Origin: Streptomyces albidochromogenes
Lineage (GTDB): Bacteria > Actinomycetota > Actinomycetes > Streptomycetales > Streptomycetaceae
DNA length: 36,638 nucleotides
Assembly: GCF_005981925.1 (NCBI RefSeq)
Contig: NZ_VBVX01000029.1
Span: 1 to 36,638 of the forward strand
Direction of reading: 5' to 3'
The stretch's first letter is position 1, and each line of letters begins with the position of its first letter. The notes under the pieces are model-generated. The model was not told the origin of the DNA. It did not search any database and worked only from the letters and a program-made list of their open reading frames with translations. Below are positions 23,375 through 32,681 of the stretch, piece after piece. The position numbers were made by a program, and so were the translations under genes.

Positions 23375-24334
23375 ATGCCGATAGCGATGCCCGCGAAGTC
23401 TCGCACTCCTATTACCCCCCGCGAAGCGACCTATCCGCGTACGACGGAATCCACGCGTGCCCGCGGCGCGCGCTTTCTGCTGCTCTGCGCGCAGGAGACC
23501 CGGCCCGCCGTACTGCTCATTTTCCTGGCCCGGTTCCTGGTGGCGGGAACGGCCGGCCTGACGTCGGTCACGGCGGCCCCCTCCACCCTGATCCTCGGCT
23601 CCCTGGTGTGGATCGCCTCGGTCGCCTTCTCCTACCTCTACAACGGGGTGACGGACGTCCGGGAGGACCGCGCCAACGGCTCGCGCCGCCCGATCGCCCA
23701 CGGAGACCTGTCCGTCGTCCACGCCCGGCGCACCGCGTGGGCGCTGGCCGCCTTCGCCCTGACCGGAGCGGCCGCCCTCGGCCCCGTCATGTTCGTGGTC
23801 ACCCTCGGCATGATCGCGCTGGGGTACGCGTACTCCTCGCCCCGCCTGTCCCTCAAGAGCCGTACTCCGGACACCATCGCGGTCGTCGTCACCGCCGGCG
23901 GCCTCACCTACTTCGCCGGATGGCTCGCGGGAGGCGCGCCGCTCACGGCCGGCCTGGTCGTCCTCGCCGTCGCCATGACGCTCTGGATGGGCCTGGTCGG
24001 CGCCGTGGCCAAGGACTTCTCCGACACCCGGGGCGATGCCAGACACGGCCGGCGCAACTGGACCGTGCTGTGGGGCGGCCGCGTCACGGCGTTCATCGTC
24101 TCGGTCGGCGCGGTCGCCATCGGCGTCGCCCTGCCGGCGTCCGCCGTCGCGTTCGGGCTGCCGGACCTGCTGGCCCCCGCCGGCGTGGTGCTGGCCGGTG
24201 CGGTGGCCCTGGCCGCCGCCGCGCTCTCCGCCCGCCCCGGCGACTCCCGCTCCCGCAGGCGTCTGCCGTACCGAATCTTCATGATCACGCAGCATGTGAC
24301 GCATCTCGTCACACTCGCTCAGCCCGCTGTCTGA
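23375..24334 (+). CDS. UbiA-family prenyltransferase (membrane)
   Basis: 319 residues from 23375. Several hydrophobic helices and the two Asp-rich prenyl-diphosphate motifs: N90-x3-D94-x3-D98 (NGVTDVREDRANGSRRP) and D214-x2-D217-x3-D221 (KDFSDTRGDARHG). Such enzymes move a prenyl chain onto an aromatic ring or related acceptor within the membrane. The substrate cannot be read from the sequence. Start is uncertain: ATG at 23315, 23375 and 23387 are all in frame. 23375 avoids the palindrome at 23299-23316 and follows a TAGCGT box. The gene lies between a two-component system and a SARP gene, which suggests a natural-product role (inference). Confidence 0.85.
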   Translation: MPIAMPAKSRTPITPREATYPRTTESTRARGARFLLLCAQETRPAVLLIFLARFLVAGTAGLTSVTAAPSTLILGSLVWIASVAFSYLYNGVTDVREDRANGSRRPIAHGDLSVVHARRTAWALAAFALTGAAALGPVMFVVTLGMIALGYAYSSPRLSLKSRTPDTIAVVVTAGGLTYFAGWLAGGAPLTAGLVVLAVAMTLWMGLVGAVAKDFSDTRGDARHGRRNWTVLWGGRVTAFIVSVGAVAIGVALPASAVAFGLPDLLAPAGVVLAGAVALAAAALSARPGDSRSRRRLPYRIFMITQHVTHLVTLAQPAV

Positions 24335-24401
24335 CCCGCCCCGGCGGGGCGTGGACCGGACCGGAGCCGACGGGGAACACAACGCAGAACGGGGACGCAC
24401 G

Positions 24402-25187
24402 ATGAGCGACATCAGAGGTTTCACAGCCGGTTTCCGGATACTGGGGCCCTTGGAGGGCCACTACGGCCCGGCGGTGCACCGGCCGCGCGGGCCCAAGGTG
24501 CGCAACCTGCTCGCCCTGCTCGCGGTGCGCGCGCACGACATCGTCGAAGTGGACACGCTCGTCGAGGAGTTGTGGGACGGCTCACCGCCGTCCACCGCCG
24601 TCAGCACCGTACGGACACACGTCTACCACCTGCGCCAGGAACTGGAGCGCGCCCTGGGCGCCGAGGCGATGCGCGGGGTGATCAGCACCGAGGCCACCGG
24701 CTACTCCCTGCGGCCGGCGCCCGGTCAGCTCGACTTCGACGTCTTCACGCGGCTGTACGGGCAGGGGCGCGCCGAGATGCGGGCGGGCAACCGGGAGAGC
24801 GCCCTCCAGCGGTTCGACGCGGCGCTCGGCCTGTGGCGCGGGCGCACGCTCGCCGACGTGGCGCAGGGGCGGGTGCTCGCCGGGCACGCGGCCAGGATCG
24901 AGGAACTGCGGGTGCGTGCGCAGGAGTCGCGCATCGAAGCGGCGATGGGGCTCGGCCGGCACCGGGAGCTGGTGCCGGAGCTGCGGCGGCTGGTCGCGAC
25001 GCATCCGCTCAACGAGTGGATGCACGCCCGGCTGATCGACGCCCTGCACCGCTCGGGCCGCCGGGGCGACGCGCTGCGCGCCTTCCACGACGTACGGACG
25101 GTCCTGGCGCGGGAGCTGGGGCTGGAGCCCTCCGAGGACCTGCGCCAGTTGCAGCACCACATCCTGGCGGGCGGTTCAGCGGCGTGA
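24402..25187 (+). CDS. SARP-family (AfsR/DnrI-like) transcriptional activator
   Basis: 261 residues. The OmpR-type DNA-binding domain (FRILGPLEGHYG ... GPKVRNLLALLAVRAHDIVEVDTLVEELW) with PSTAVSTVRTHVYHLRQEL, then a bacterial transcriptional activation domain (DFDVFTRLYGQGRAEMRAGNRESALQRFDAALGLWRG ... LVATHPLNEWMHARLIDALHRSGRRGDALRAF). SARPs switch on antibiotic clusters. ATG at 24402 follows GGGGACGC; the frame is open further upstream without support. The stop overlaps the next gene by GTGA. No TTA codon is present. Confidence 0.93.
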   Translation: MSDIRGFTAGFRILGPLEGHYGPAVHRPRGPKVRNLLALLAVRAHDIVEVDTLVEELWDGSPPSTAVSTVRTHVYHLRQELERALGAEAMRGVISTEATGYSLRPAPGQLDFDVFTRLYGQGRAEMRAGNRESALQRFDAALGLWRGRTLADVAQGRVLAGHAARIEELRVRAQESRIEAAMGLGRHRELVPELRRLVATHPLNEWMHARLIDALHRSGRRGDALRAFHDVRTVLARELGLEPSEDLRQLQHHILAGGSAA

Positions 25188-25879
25188 GCGCGGTCGGCAT
25201 CCACATCTGGACGGTGCGCAGCCGGCCGGGGGCGACGCCGCCGCAGGAGGCGTACGCCGTTCTCGACGCGGCGGAGCGCGAACGGATGGCGCGGCTGCGG
25301 CGCGAGCGGGACCAGGTGCGGTACCGCACCGTCCACCACGCGTACCGCGTGATCCTCGGGCAGCGGCTCGGGGTCGCCCCGCGGGAGGTGGCCTTCCGGC
25401 GGCACTGCGCGCGCTGCGGCGACGACGGGCACGGCAAGCCGGTCCCGTACGCGCCGGACGGCACGATGCTCTCGGCGAGCCTGTCGCACTCCGCGGACTA
25501 CGCGCTGATCGCGGTCTGCGACGACCCCGGGGTGCCGGTGGGCGTGGACATCGAGCGCATCAGGCCGCACATGGACTGGTCCGCGGTCCCGTGCGTGTCG
25601 GGCGGGCGCGGCACCCATGGCTTCGAGCAGTGGACGCGCGCCGAGGCCCTGGTCAAGGCGGCCGGTACGGGACTCAGCCGCACTCCCCCTCGCTACACGG
25701 GCCAGGCCTTCGGCTCGTGGCGCGCGGCGGTGGTCCCGGGCTCGGGGCACGACTGGTTCGTACGGAGCGTACGCAGCCCCGCCGGGTACGCGGCGTCGGT
25801 GGCCGGCGCCAGCCCGGACGCCCGCGTGCGCGTGGCGGACTGGCGGTGGCCGGCCCGGTGCGCGGCGACGAGCGGGTGA
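25184..25879 (+). CDS. Sfp-type 4'-phosphopantetheinyl transferase, shortened
   Basis: 231 residues. Sfp-family motifs: CARCGDDGHGKP, LSHSADYALIAV, GVDIER with Asp122/Glu124, and WTRAEALVK with Glu154/Lys158 (the usual Lys before Glu is Ala). It should load the CoA arm onto carrier proteins of PKS/NRPS or fatty-acid type. Only 25 residues separate Glu124 and Trp150; family members usually have about 45, including an FF-x-x-E segment that is missing here. Activity is therefore less certain. GTG at 25184 overlaps the SARP stop, so the two are coupled. A strong terminator follows. Confidence 0.85.
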   Translation: MSAVGIHIWTVRSRPGATPPQEAYAVLDAAERERMARLRRERDQVRYRTVHHAYRVILGQRLGVAPREVAFRRHCARCGDDGHGKPVPYAPDGTMLSASLSHSADYALIAVCDDPGVPVGVDIERIRPHMDWSAVPCVSGGRGTHGFEQWTRAEALVKAAGTGLSRTPPRYTGQAFGSWRAAVVPGSGHDWFVRSVRSPAGYAASVAGASPDARVRVADWRWPARCAATSG

Positions 25880-25894
25880 CGGCGGCAGGTACGG

Positions 25895-25938
25895 ACACGA
25901 CAGCGGCCCCGGGCTCGGACCCGGGGCCGCTGTCGTGT
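25895..25938. terminator. Bidirectional terminator between PPTase and beta-propeller genes
   Basis: Nineteen-base perfect arms (25895-25913 and 25920-25938) with a six-base loop, with further pairing outside after a small bulge. Between converging genes. Confidence 0.85.
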
Positions 25939-25954
25939 TCCCTGCCGCGCCGCC

Positions 25955-27142
25955 TCACCCCAGCAGGACGCAGGAAGGGCTGGCCACCCGCAGCGGCGGG
26001 CCGATCGGGCGCAGCCGCCCGTCGGACGGATCGAGGCGGAACGCGGTGACCGACCCGCCCGCCTGGTTGGCGGCGTAGACGAAGCGGTCCGAGCGGTCCA
26101 GGGCGATGTCGCGCGGCCAGCGGGTGCCGGGGGCCTTGGCCGTGACGGGCTGCGATTCGAGCAGGGTCAGGGTGCGGCCGCCGTCGCCGACGCGGAAGGT
26201 CTCGACGGTGTCCAGGCCCCGGTCGGTGGTGACGAGCAGCCCGCCGTCGCGGGTCAGGTGCAGCGCGGAGGGCGCGTTGCGCGGGTCGAGACCGGGCGGG
26301 GCGACGGAGGCGTGCGAGACCGGGCGCAGCCTTCCGTCGTCGGGGTCGTACGTCAGGACGGTGACCGAGTGGCCCAGTTCGTTGGTGACGTACGCGAGCC
26401 GCCCCGAGGGGTGGAAGACCAGGTGGCGGGGGCCGGTGCGGCGGCCGATCCGGGTCCGGTGGGCGAGCGTCAGCCGGCCGGTGCGGGCGTCGAAGTCGTA
26501 GACGTGGATGTGGTCGTCGCCCTTGTCGGGTACGAGCACCCGGCGGCCGGCCGGGTCGAAGGCGATCATGTGCGGATGGGGCCCGCGCTGTTCGACGGGG
26601 TGGGGGCCGGAGCCCCGGTGGGCCACCACCTCGACGGCCTCGCCGAGCGCGCCGGCGGCGTCCAGCGGAAGGACCGCGAGGTGCCCGGAGTCGTAGTTGG
26701 CGGTGAGCAGGAAGCGCCCGGCCGGGTGGACGGCGAGGTGGACCGGGGCCGCGCCGTGGCTGGACCGGGGCCGGCCGAGCGGAACGAGCCGTTCACCGTC
26801 GATCCGGTAGGCGTGGAGGGCGCCGGTGGCGCCGCCGGGGAGCTGGCTGACGGCGTACAGGACGCGGCGGTCCGGGGAGAGGGTGAGGAAGGAGGGGTTC
26901 TCGATCCCCTCGCGCCAGCCGGTGAGTTCGAGCCGGCCGTCCCGGCGCACGGCCGCGATCCCGATGCCGGGCAGACCGGGCAGGCCGTACTCGCCGAGGG
27001 TGAACCCGCCGATGTACGCCCGCCGCGCGCGCGGGCGCGGGCCGCCCCCGGTGGTGGCGCTCCCGCCGGTCCAGCCGGCGGCGGCCAGGGCGCCGGCCGC
27101 CCCGAGGGAGAGGACGCGGCGACGGTCGTACGACAGGTTCAT
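25955..27142 (-). CDS. Tat-exported beta-propeller 'lactonase' family protein (YbhE-like)
   Basis: 395 residues. The N-terminus has a twin-arginine signal (RRRVLSLGAAGALAAAGW, residues 7-24). The rest is a seven-bladed propeller of the 6-phosphogluconolactonase/PF10282 family: NPSFLTLSPDRRVLYAVSQ, PHPHMIAFDPAGRRVLVPDKG, GPRHLVFHPSGRLAYVTNE, WPRDIALDRSDRFVYAANQ. Family enzymes open lactones, but many members have no known activity. Exported as a folded protein by Tat. ATG at 27142 overlaps the membrane-protein stop (ATGA), so it belongs to the leftward exporter operon. Its presence close to a butyrolactone synthase is suggestive. Confidence 0.9.
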   Translation of the reverse strand: MNLSYDRRRVLSLGAAGALAAAGWTGGSATTGGGPRPRARRAYIGGFTLGEYGLPGLPGIGIAAVRRDGRLELTGWREGIENPSFLTLSPDRRVLYAVSQLPGGATGALHAYRIDGERLVPLGRPRSSHGAAPVHLAVHPAGRFLLTANYDSGHLAVLPLDAAGALGEAVEVVAHRGSGPHPVEQRGPHPHMIAFDPAGRRVLVPDKGDDHIHVYDFDARTGRLTLAHRTRIGRRTGPRHLVFHPSGRLAYVTNELGHSVTVLTYDPDDGRLRPVSHASVAPPGLDPRNAPSALHLTRDGGLLVTTDRGLDTVETFRVGDGGRTLTLLESQPVTAKAPGTRWPRDIALDRSDRFVYAANQAGGSVTAFRLDPSDGRLRPIGPPLRVASPSCVLLG

Positions 27143-28050
27143 ACGGATGCTCCGAAGACGAGGCCCGGGGAGAACAGGACGGCGAGTGCGCCGGCGGCCG
27201 TCGCGAGCAGCACCTGCCATCCGCCGCGCAGCCGCCGGACCCGGCCGGCGCGCCGGGCCAGGGCCAGTACCGCGACGCCCGCGGCCCAGGCGGGCAGGGC
27301 GAGGCGCAGCGACAGCTCGCCGGTGAACAGCAGTCGCGCGCGGGGGCTGACGCACTCGGTGGCCGTGCACAGGGCGCTGTGGACGGGGGAGGCCGCGGCC
27401 AGCCCCACCGTCAGGGCCAGCACGGGCAGGACCGCGCCGACGAGGGTGAACCACACGTACGGAGCCAGTCCCGTGCGGCGTCGGGGCCGGCGGCCGGTGA
27501 CGGCGAGCGCGGCGAGCGCCGGGACCCAGCCGAGGGCGACCCCGAAGAGGCCGGCGTGCGCGGCCTCGGCGAGCGCGTCCCAGGCGGTCTGCGGACCGAG
27601 GGGTTCCAGTACGAGCACCAGGAGGCCGGTGGCCGCGGCGAGGCCGGCGGCCGTGTGGGCCCAGGTGCGGGCGAAGGAGGGGGCCCCGGCCCGCGCGATC
27701 AGGACGCCGGCGATCGTGACCAGCAGTACGGGCGGCCCCGTGGTCACCCCCCACGGCATCGGGAACCACGAGGAGCCGGCCCCGAACGGGCTGGACCAGG
27801 CCCCCCAGTCCCCGAACAGCGCGGCCATCACGGCGGTGACGCCGGCCGCGACGACTCCGGCCGCCCCGGAGTCGTGCGCGCCTGTGGCCTCGGGCCCGCC
27901 TCCGGCCCCGGTACGGGCGGCCACCGGGCCGGCGTCACGGGGACCGGGGCGCGTACCCGCCGCCCGCTCCCCCGCCGGGTCCGGCCCGACGGGGGCCTCG
28001 GTGGTGGCCGCGGGCCCGTTCGCCCGGGGGCCGGAGCGGGCCGTCGTCAT
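27139..28050 (-). CDS. Multi-pass membrane protein of unknown function
   Basis: 303 residues. About 60 disordered Ala/Pro/Gly residues, then roughly six to eight hydrophobic helices (for example VVAAGVTAVMAALFG, GPPVLLVTIAGVLIARAG, TAAGLAAATGLLVLVLEPLG, FTLVGAVLPVLALTVGLAAA). Two cysteines lie in ALCTATECVSP, probably outside the membrane and able to form a disulfide. I do not recognise a family. ATG at 28050 overlaps the MMPL stop and its own stop overlaps the propeller start, both by ATGA. Confidence 0.83.
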   Translation of the reverse strand: MTTARSGPRANGPAATTEAPVGPDPAGERAAGTRPGPRDAGPVAARTGAGGGPEATGAHDSGAAGVVAAGVTAVMAALFGDWGAWSSPFGAGSSWFPMPWGVTTGPPVLLVTIAGVLIARAGAPSFARTWAHTAAGLAAATGLLVLVLEPLGPQTAWDALAEAAHAGLFGVALGWVPALAALAVTGRRPRRRTGLAPYVWFTLVGAVLPVLALTVGLAAASPVHSALCTATECVSPRARLLFTGELSLRLALPAWAAGVAVLALARRAGRVRRLRGGWQVLLATAAGALAVLFSPGLVFGASV

Positions 28051-30257
28051 CGCAGGGCACCCGCCTCGGTGTCGGCGGGCACGGCGCTCTGCCGGGGCAG
28101 GGGGGCCGGGTCCGACTCCCGGATGCCGTACCTGGACCACCAGCGGGCCAGCGGCGCGGGGGCCCACCAGGCCCACTTGCCCATCAGGGCCATCGTGGCC
28201 GGCACCAGCAGCGCCCGGACGATCGTGGCGTCGACGATCACCGCGATCACCAGGCCCACGCCGATCATCTTCATGAAGAGGATCGACGAGGTCATGAAGC
28301 CGCCGACCACCACGACCAGCAGCAGCGCGGCACTCGTGATGATCTTCGCGGTGCGCTGGACGCCGAGGGCGACCGACTCGACCGGGTCGCCGCTGAACTC
28401 CCACTCCTCACGGACCCGGGAGAGCAGGAACACCTCGTAGTCCATGGCCAGGCCGAAGGCGATCGCCACGACGAGCACGGGGAAGTTGGCGTCCACCGCG
28501 CCGATCGCCTCGAACCCGAGGAGCCCGGACAGGTGCCCGTCCTGGAAGATCCACTTGATCGCGCCGAACGCGGCCAGGAGCGACAGCAGGTTCAGTACGA
28601 CGGACTTGAGCGGCAGCAGCAGGGAGCCGAAGGCCAGGAAGAGCACCAGGAACGAGACGACGGCCACGAACAGGGCCATCCAGGGCAGCCGTTCGCCGAT
28701 CATGGCGACGATGTCGACGCGGGAGGCCGGCATACCGGTGACCTGCGTCGTGGTGGCGCCGGCCGGCGGTGCGACCGCCCGGACGTCGTGCACCATGTCG
28801 TTCGACCGCTCCGACATGGGGTCGGGCGTGTACCGCAGGGTCACCCGGGCGTCGTTGCCCTCGATCGCGGTGGTCCTCGCCTCCGACACGCCGTCGACGG
28901 CGGCCAGTTCCTTCGCGTAGGCGTCGATGCCGGAGCGCCGCGGCTCGGCGGGGGCGTCGAAGCGTACGACGGCGGTCATGATCTGGGCCGGGTTGACGTC
29001 GAAGTCCTGGCTCAGCCGCTTGCTGACGATCTTCGCGTCGGCGTTGGAGGGAAGCACCCACTCGCCCGGCCGGGCCCAGTTGACGCCGAGCAGCGGGGCG
29101 CCGAGGCCCACCAGGACGGCGACGATCGCGAGCGTCGACAGCAGCGGCTTGCGCATCACGGCGTGGGCGGTGCGGTACCAGCGGCCGTTCGTCTCGGCCA
29201 CGGGAGCCCGGCGGCGGCCGCCGGGCAGCGGGATGCGCCACTTGTCGATGCGGTGGCCGGTGTAGCGCAGCAGGGCGGGCAGGAGGGTCAGCGAGCCGAC
29301 GACCGCGAAGGCGACCACGGCCACGGCCGCGTACCCCATGGAGCTGAGGAAGCGGGAGGGGAACAGCGTCAGGCCGGCGAAGGAGATGGCGACGGCTAGG
29401 CCGGAGAAGGCGACGGTGCGCCCGGCGGTGGCGGTGGCGCGGTGGACGGCGGTGTCGACGTCGGCGCCCGCGTGCAGTTCCTCGCGGTAGCGGTTGACCA
29501 GGAAGAGCGCGTAGTCGATCGCCAGGCCGAGGCCGAGGATGGTGATGACGTTGATGACGGTGCTGGAGATCTCGGTGAACATCGTCAGGACGCGCAGGAC
29601 GACGAAGGAGCCGAGGGCGACGAAGGTCCCGACGGCGAGCGGCAGCAGCGCCGCGACCGCGCTGCGGAAGATGAGGACCAGCAGGACCAGCAGGATCGGT
29701 ACGGAGAGCATCTCGGCCCGGGCGATGTCGGAGCCGGTGAGCGTGTTGACCTGCTCGGTCATGGCCGCGACCCCGCCGTAGCGGACCGTCAGTCCCGGAA
29801 CCTCGAAGGACTCCTTGAGTTTGCCGAGCGCCTCGACCTGCTCCTGGTCCACGTCGGAGGTGAACTGCACGGTGGCGTACATCGCGTGCCGGTCCGTGGA
29901 GACGTAGGCCGCCTTGTCCTGCGAGCCGGGTTCCCAGAACGAGCTCAGCCGCTCGACGTCCTCGCGCGGCACGGCGGCGAGCGCCTTGCTCACCCCGTCG
30001 GAGAACGCGGGGTCGTCGACGGTGCGGTCCTTGTCCTCGTACAGGACGATCAGGTCGTTCGACTCACGTCCGAGGGGTCCGTCGAGCACCTTGTCGGCGG
30101 CGACGGATTCACTGGCCGGATCGTCGAATCCGGCGCCTCCGGTGAAGGACCCGAACACCCCGGTGCCCCAGACGCCGGCGAACAGCGTGAAGGCCACGGC
30201 CGCGACGACCACCCATTTCCGGCGCCGTGCGGTGAATTTCCCGATGGCGGCAAACAT
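28047..30257 (-). CDS. MMPL/RND-family transporter
   Basis: 736 residues in two halves. Each has one helix, a large outer domain and a bundle of helices, with the proton-relay motifs GLAIDYALFLVNRYREE and FGLAMDYEVFLLSRVREEW. The outer domains carry VRYGGVAAMTEQVN and similar. The family exports lipids, siderophores and, in Streptomyces, antibiotics (ActII-3 type); the cargo is unknown. ATG at 30257 has GGAGGAAA upstream. It lies 51 bases behind the MFS gene and runs into the membrane-protein gene, so one operon is likely. Confidence 0.93.
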   Translation of the reverse strand: MFAAIGKFTARRRKWVVVAAVAFTLFAGVWGTGVFGSFTGGAGFDDPASESVAADKVLDGPLGRESNDLIVLYEDKDRTVDDPAFSDGVSKALAAVPREDVERLSSFWEPGSQDKAAYVSTDRHAMYATVQFTSDVDQEQVEALGKLKESFEVPGLTVRYGGVAAMTEQVNTLTGSDIARAEMLSVPILLVLLVLIFRSAVAALLPLAVGTFVALGSFVVLRVLTMFTEISSTVINVITILGLGLAIDYALFLVNRYREELHAGADVDTAVHRATATAGRTVAFSGLAVAISFAGLTLFPSRFLSSMGYAAVAVVAFAVVGSLTLLPALLRYTGHRIDKWRIPLPGGRRRAPVAETNGRWYRTAHAVMRKPLLSTLAIVAVLVGLGAPLLGVNWARPGEWVLPSNADAKIVSKRLSQDFDVNPAQIMTAVVRFDAPAEPRRSGIDAYAKELAAVDGVSEARTTAIEGNDARVTLRYTPDPMSERSNDMVHDVRAVAPPAGATTTQVTGMPASRVDIVAMIGERLPWMALFVAVVSFLVLFLAFGSLLLPLKSVVLNLLSLLAAFGAIKWIFQDGHLSGLLGFEAIGAVDANFPVLVVAIAFGLAMDYEVFLLSRVREEWEFSGDPVESVALGVQRTAKIITSAALLLVVVVGGFMTSSILFMKMIGVGLVIAVIVDATIVRALLVPATMALMGKWAWWAPAPLARWWSRYGIRESDPAPLPRQSAVPADTEAGALR

Positions 30258-30308
30258 TTTTCCTCCGTTGATACGAGACGCTGGCGCCCGGGGGCACAAC
30301 TCATTCGG

Positions 30309-31763
30309 TCATTCGGCGGCCGCGAACTCGGTGCTCCGAGAACGCGGTCGCGGCTGCGGCTCTCCCGCCGCGGACTGACGCCGGGGGCGGCGGATCAGCA
30401 GCGCGGCGACCGCGCCCAGCGCGACGACGCCGGCGCCGAGCCACAGGGCGGACTGCAGTCCGGCGGTGAACTCCGCCGCCGCGGCCTGCCTGCCGCCCAC
30501 GGCGCGCCCGGCGGAGTGGGTGAACACCGTGGTGAGTACGGCGATGCCCAGGGCCCCGCCGAACTCCCGGACGGTGTTGTTCACGCCGGACGCCGTGTTG
30601 TGCTCGCTCTCGTCCACGGAGGCGATCACCGTGGCGGGGTTGGCGGCGAACACCAGGCCCATGCCGACGCCGGCCAGCGCCATGGGGGCCACCATCGCCG
30701 CGTACGACAGTCCGGGGCCCAGGATCAGCGCGAACCAGGCGAGGGCCGCGGCCTGCATAGCGCAGCCCGCCGCCTGGAGGACGCCGCCGCCGATCCGGTC
30801 CACCAGCAGGCTCGCCGCCGGGACCACGGCCATGGGGGCGGCGGTCCAGGGCAGGGTGCGCAGCCCGGCCTCGAAGGGCGAGTAGCCCATGGGCCCCTGC
30901 ATGAACTGCGCGAGGAAGAAGATGGAGCCGAAGACGCCGAAGTACATGGTCAGGGACACGACGTTGCTGAGCAGGAAGGCCGGGAGCCGGTACATGCGCA
31001 GCGGCACCAGCGGGCGGCTCGTGCGGCGTTCCCAGACGACGAAGGCGGCCAGCAGCACGGCGGCGGCCCCCAGTCCCAGCACCGCGCCCCGGTGGCTCCA
31101 GCCGTACTCCGCCGCCTGTACGACGCCCCAGACGGCGGCGACCACGGCTGCGGCGACGAGCGTCATGCCGGTGACGTCGAGGTGGCGCCGCGCGCCCTTG
31201 CTCTCCTTGATCGCCCAGAGCGTCAGCGGCACGGCTGCCACACCGACCGGCACGTTGATCCAGAAGATCCACGTCCAGTCCAGTCCCTGGGTCACGAGGC
31301 CGCCGGCCAGCGGGCCGAACGCGATGCCGAGGCCGTTGACTCCGCCCCAGACGCCGACCGCCAGGTTGCGCCGCTTCTCGGTGACGGCGGCGACCGCCAG
31401 GGTCAACGAGACCGGCAGGATCATCGCGGCGCCGGCGCCCTGCGCGACGCGTGCGGCGACCAGCTCGCCGATGGAGCCGGCGAGCGCGCAGGCGGCGGAG
31501 GCGACCGTGAACAGCGCGATGCCCCAGGCGAACACCTTGCGGCGGCCGATGCGGTCGCCGAGCGCGGCGCCGGCCAGCAACAGGCCCGCGAACGGCAGGA
31601 CATAGCCGTTCACGACCCACTGGAGCTCGGGCTGCGTCGTACGGAAGTCGCGGGCGATGTCGGCGAGCGCGTTGGTGACCACGAGATTGTCGAGCGACAC
31701 CATGAACATCGGAACCGATGTGGCCAGCAGTGCCCACGGCACCGCTGCTTTCTTCTGCGACAC
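30309..31763 (-). CDS. DHA2-type MFS drug exporter (14 helices)
   Basis: 484 residues. Motif A GDRIGRRKVFAWG, motif C-like region AFGPLAGGLVTQGLDWTWIFWINVPVG and a helix pattern for 14 spans, as in EmrB/QacA drug:H+ antiporters. GTG at 31763 (VSQKKAAVPWALLATSVPMFMVSLD) has GGAGG five to six bases upstream; the open frame extends 19 codons further without support. The C-terminal tail is Arg-rich. It shares the strand with DedA upstream and MMPL downstream. Confidence 0.92.
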   Translation of the reverse strand: MSQKKAAVPWALLATSVPMFMVSLDNLVVTNALADIARDFRTTQPELQWVVNGYVLPFAGLLLAGAALGDRIGRRKVFAWGIALFTVASAACALAGSIGELVAARVAQGAGAAMILPVSLTLAVAAVTEKRRNLAVGVWGGVNGLGIAFGPLAGGLVTQGLDWTWIFWINVPVGVAAVPLTLWAIKESKGARRHLDVTGMTLVAAAVVAAVWGVVQAAEYGWSHRGAVLGLGAAAVLLAAFVVWERRTSRPLVPLRMYRLPAFLLSNVVSLTMYFGVFGSIFFLAQFMQGPMGYSPFEAGLRTLPWTAAPMAVVPAASLLVDRIGGGVLQAAGCAMQAAALAWFALILGPGLSYAAMVAPMALAGVGMGLVFAANPATVIASVDESEHNTASGVNNTVREFGGALGIAVLTTVFTHSAGRAVGGRQAAAAEFTAGLQSALWLGAGVVALGAVAALLIRRPRRQSAAGEPQPRPRSRSTEFAAAE

Positions 31764-31864
31764 ATCAGCCTCCGGATTCTTTGTCGGCACGGCAATTCGG
31801 CAGAGCGACAACGCGAGCATTTCAAGGGCGGGGAAAGAGAGACATTCGCGTTAGGAGGAACAGG

Positions 31865-32506
31865 TCATGCCTCTTTCGAGGCACTCGCCTCCGTGACGAC
31901 GGGCACCGCGGTACGTCGCTGGGCGCACCAGGCGACACCGCCCACCGCCAGCGAGAGCCCGAGCCCGATGGCGACCGACACCACCGGGTCGTCGCTCAGC
32001 GCGCCGCCGAAGTAGCCGACGCCGACCGAGTACGCGGCCCACACCGCCTCGGCCAGGGCCGCGCCGATGGCGAACTTGCGGGCGGGGTAGCCGGCGGCGC
32101 CCGCCGCCAGGCCGCCGAGCAGCCGCCCGCTGGGCAGGAAGCGCACGCCGACCACGAAGGGGATGCCGCCGCGCTGGATGCGCCCCGAGGCCCAGTCGAA
32201 GAGTTCGCCCTGGCGTTTGCGGGCGGACACCCGGCGGCGCACCGTCTCCCCCGCCGACCAGCCGAACCGGTGGATCAGCAGGTCCCCGAGCAGGGCGCTG
32301 CCGGCCACCGACAGCAGGACGAGGGTCAGCGACATCTCGCCCCGGGCGGCGAGCATGCCGCCGGTGATGAGCAGCGCCGCGTTGGGCAGCAGCGGCGGGA
32401 GGGTCGTGATCGCGAGGATCGCGTAGGCCCAGCACGCCGCTCCCGCCAGTCGGTTCGTCAGGCCGGAAGTGATGTCGACCCATGAGACGAGCGTTGCGAA
32501 GTCCAT
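31865..32506 (-). CDS. DedA/SNARE-associated (VTT-domain) membrane protein
   Basis: 213 residues. Four to five hydrophobic helices, the DedA motif region FDWASGRIQRGGIPFVVGVRFLPSGRLLGGLAAGAAGYPARKFAIG. DedA proteins move or scramble phospholipids or related carriers. ATG at 32506 is preceded by AGGGGC. It is followed 101 bases later by the MFS gene, so it may head the operon. It diverges from the methyltransferase gene across a region with a palindrome (32682-32693). Confidence 0.87.
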   Translation of the reverse strand: MDFATLVSWVDITSGLTNRLAGAACWAYAILAITTLPPLLPNAALLITGGMLAARGEMSLTLVLLSVAGSALLGDLLIHRFGWSAGETVRRRVSARKRQGELFDWASGRIQRGGIPFVVGVRFLPSGRLLGGLAAGAAGYPARKFAIGAALAEAVWAAYSVGVGYFGGALSDDPVVSVAIGLGLSLAVGGVAWCAQRRTAVPVVTEASASKEA

Positions 32507-32681
32507 GGTCAGCCCCTCGTGCCGCCGCGTGCGGAGGCCCTCAAGTCGGGTGGCGCAATGCTCCTTTGGAGGCATCCGCCGGATCGTTGGTGAGCCATGA
32601 CCGCTGGTCACAGCCCCACTAGCGTCGGTGTCACGGCGCGGAGGCCACGACCTCCCGGCTACTCCCCACACCATAACCCAC

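Noticed and set aside
29442..32015. An 857-residue plus-strand frame opposite the MMPL and MFS genes
   Set aside because: Asp/Gly/His/Gln-rich composition typical of antisense shadow, no domain, no ribosome site, and both opposite genes are certain.
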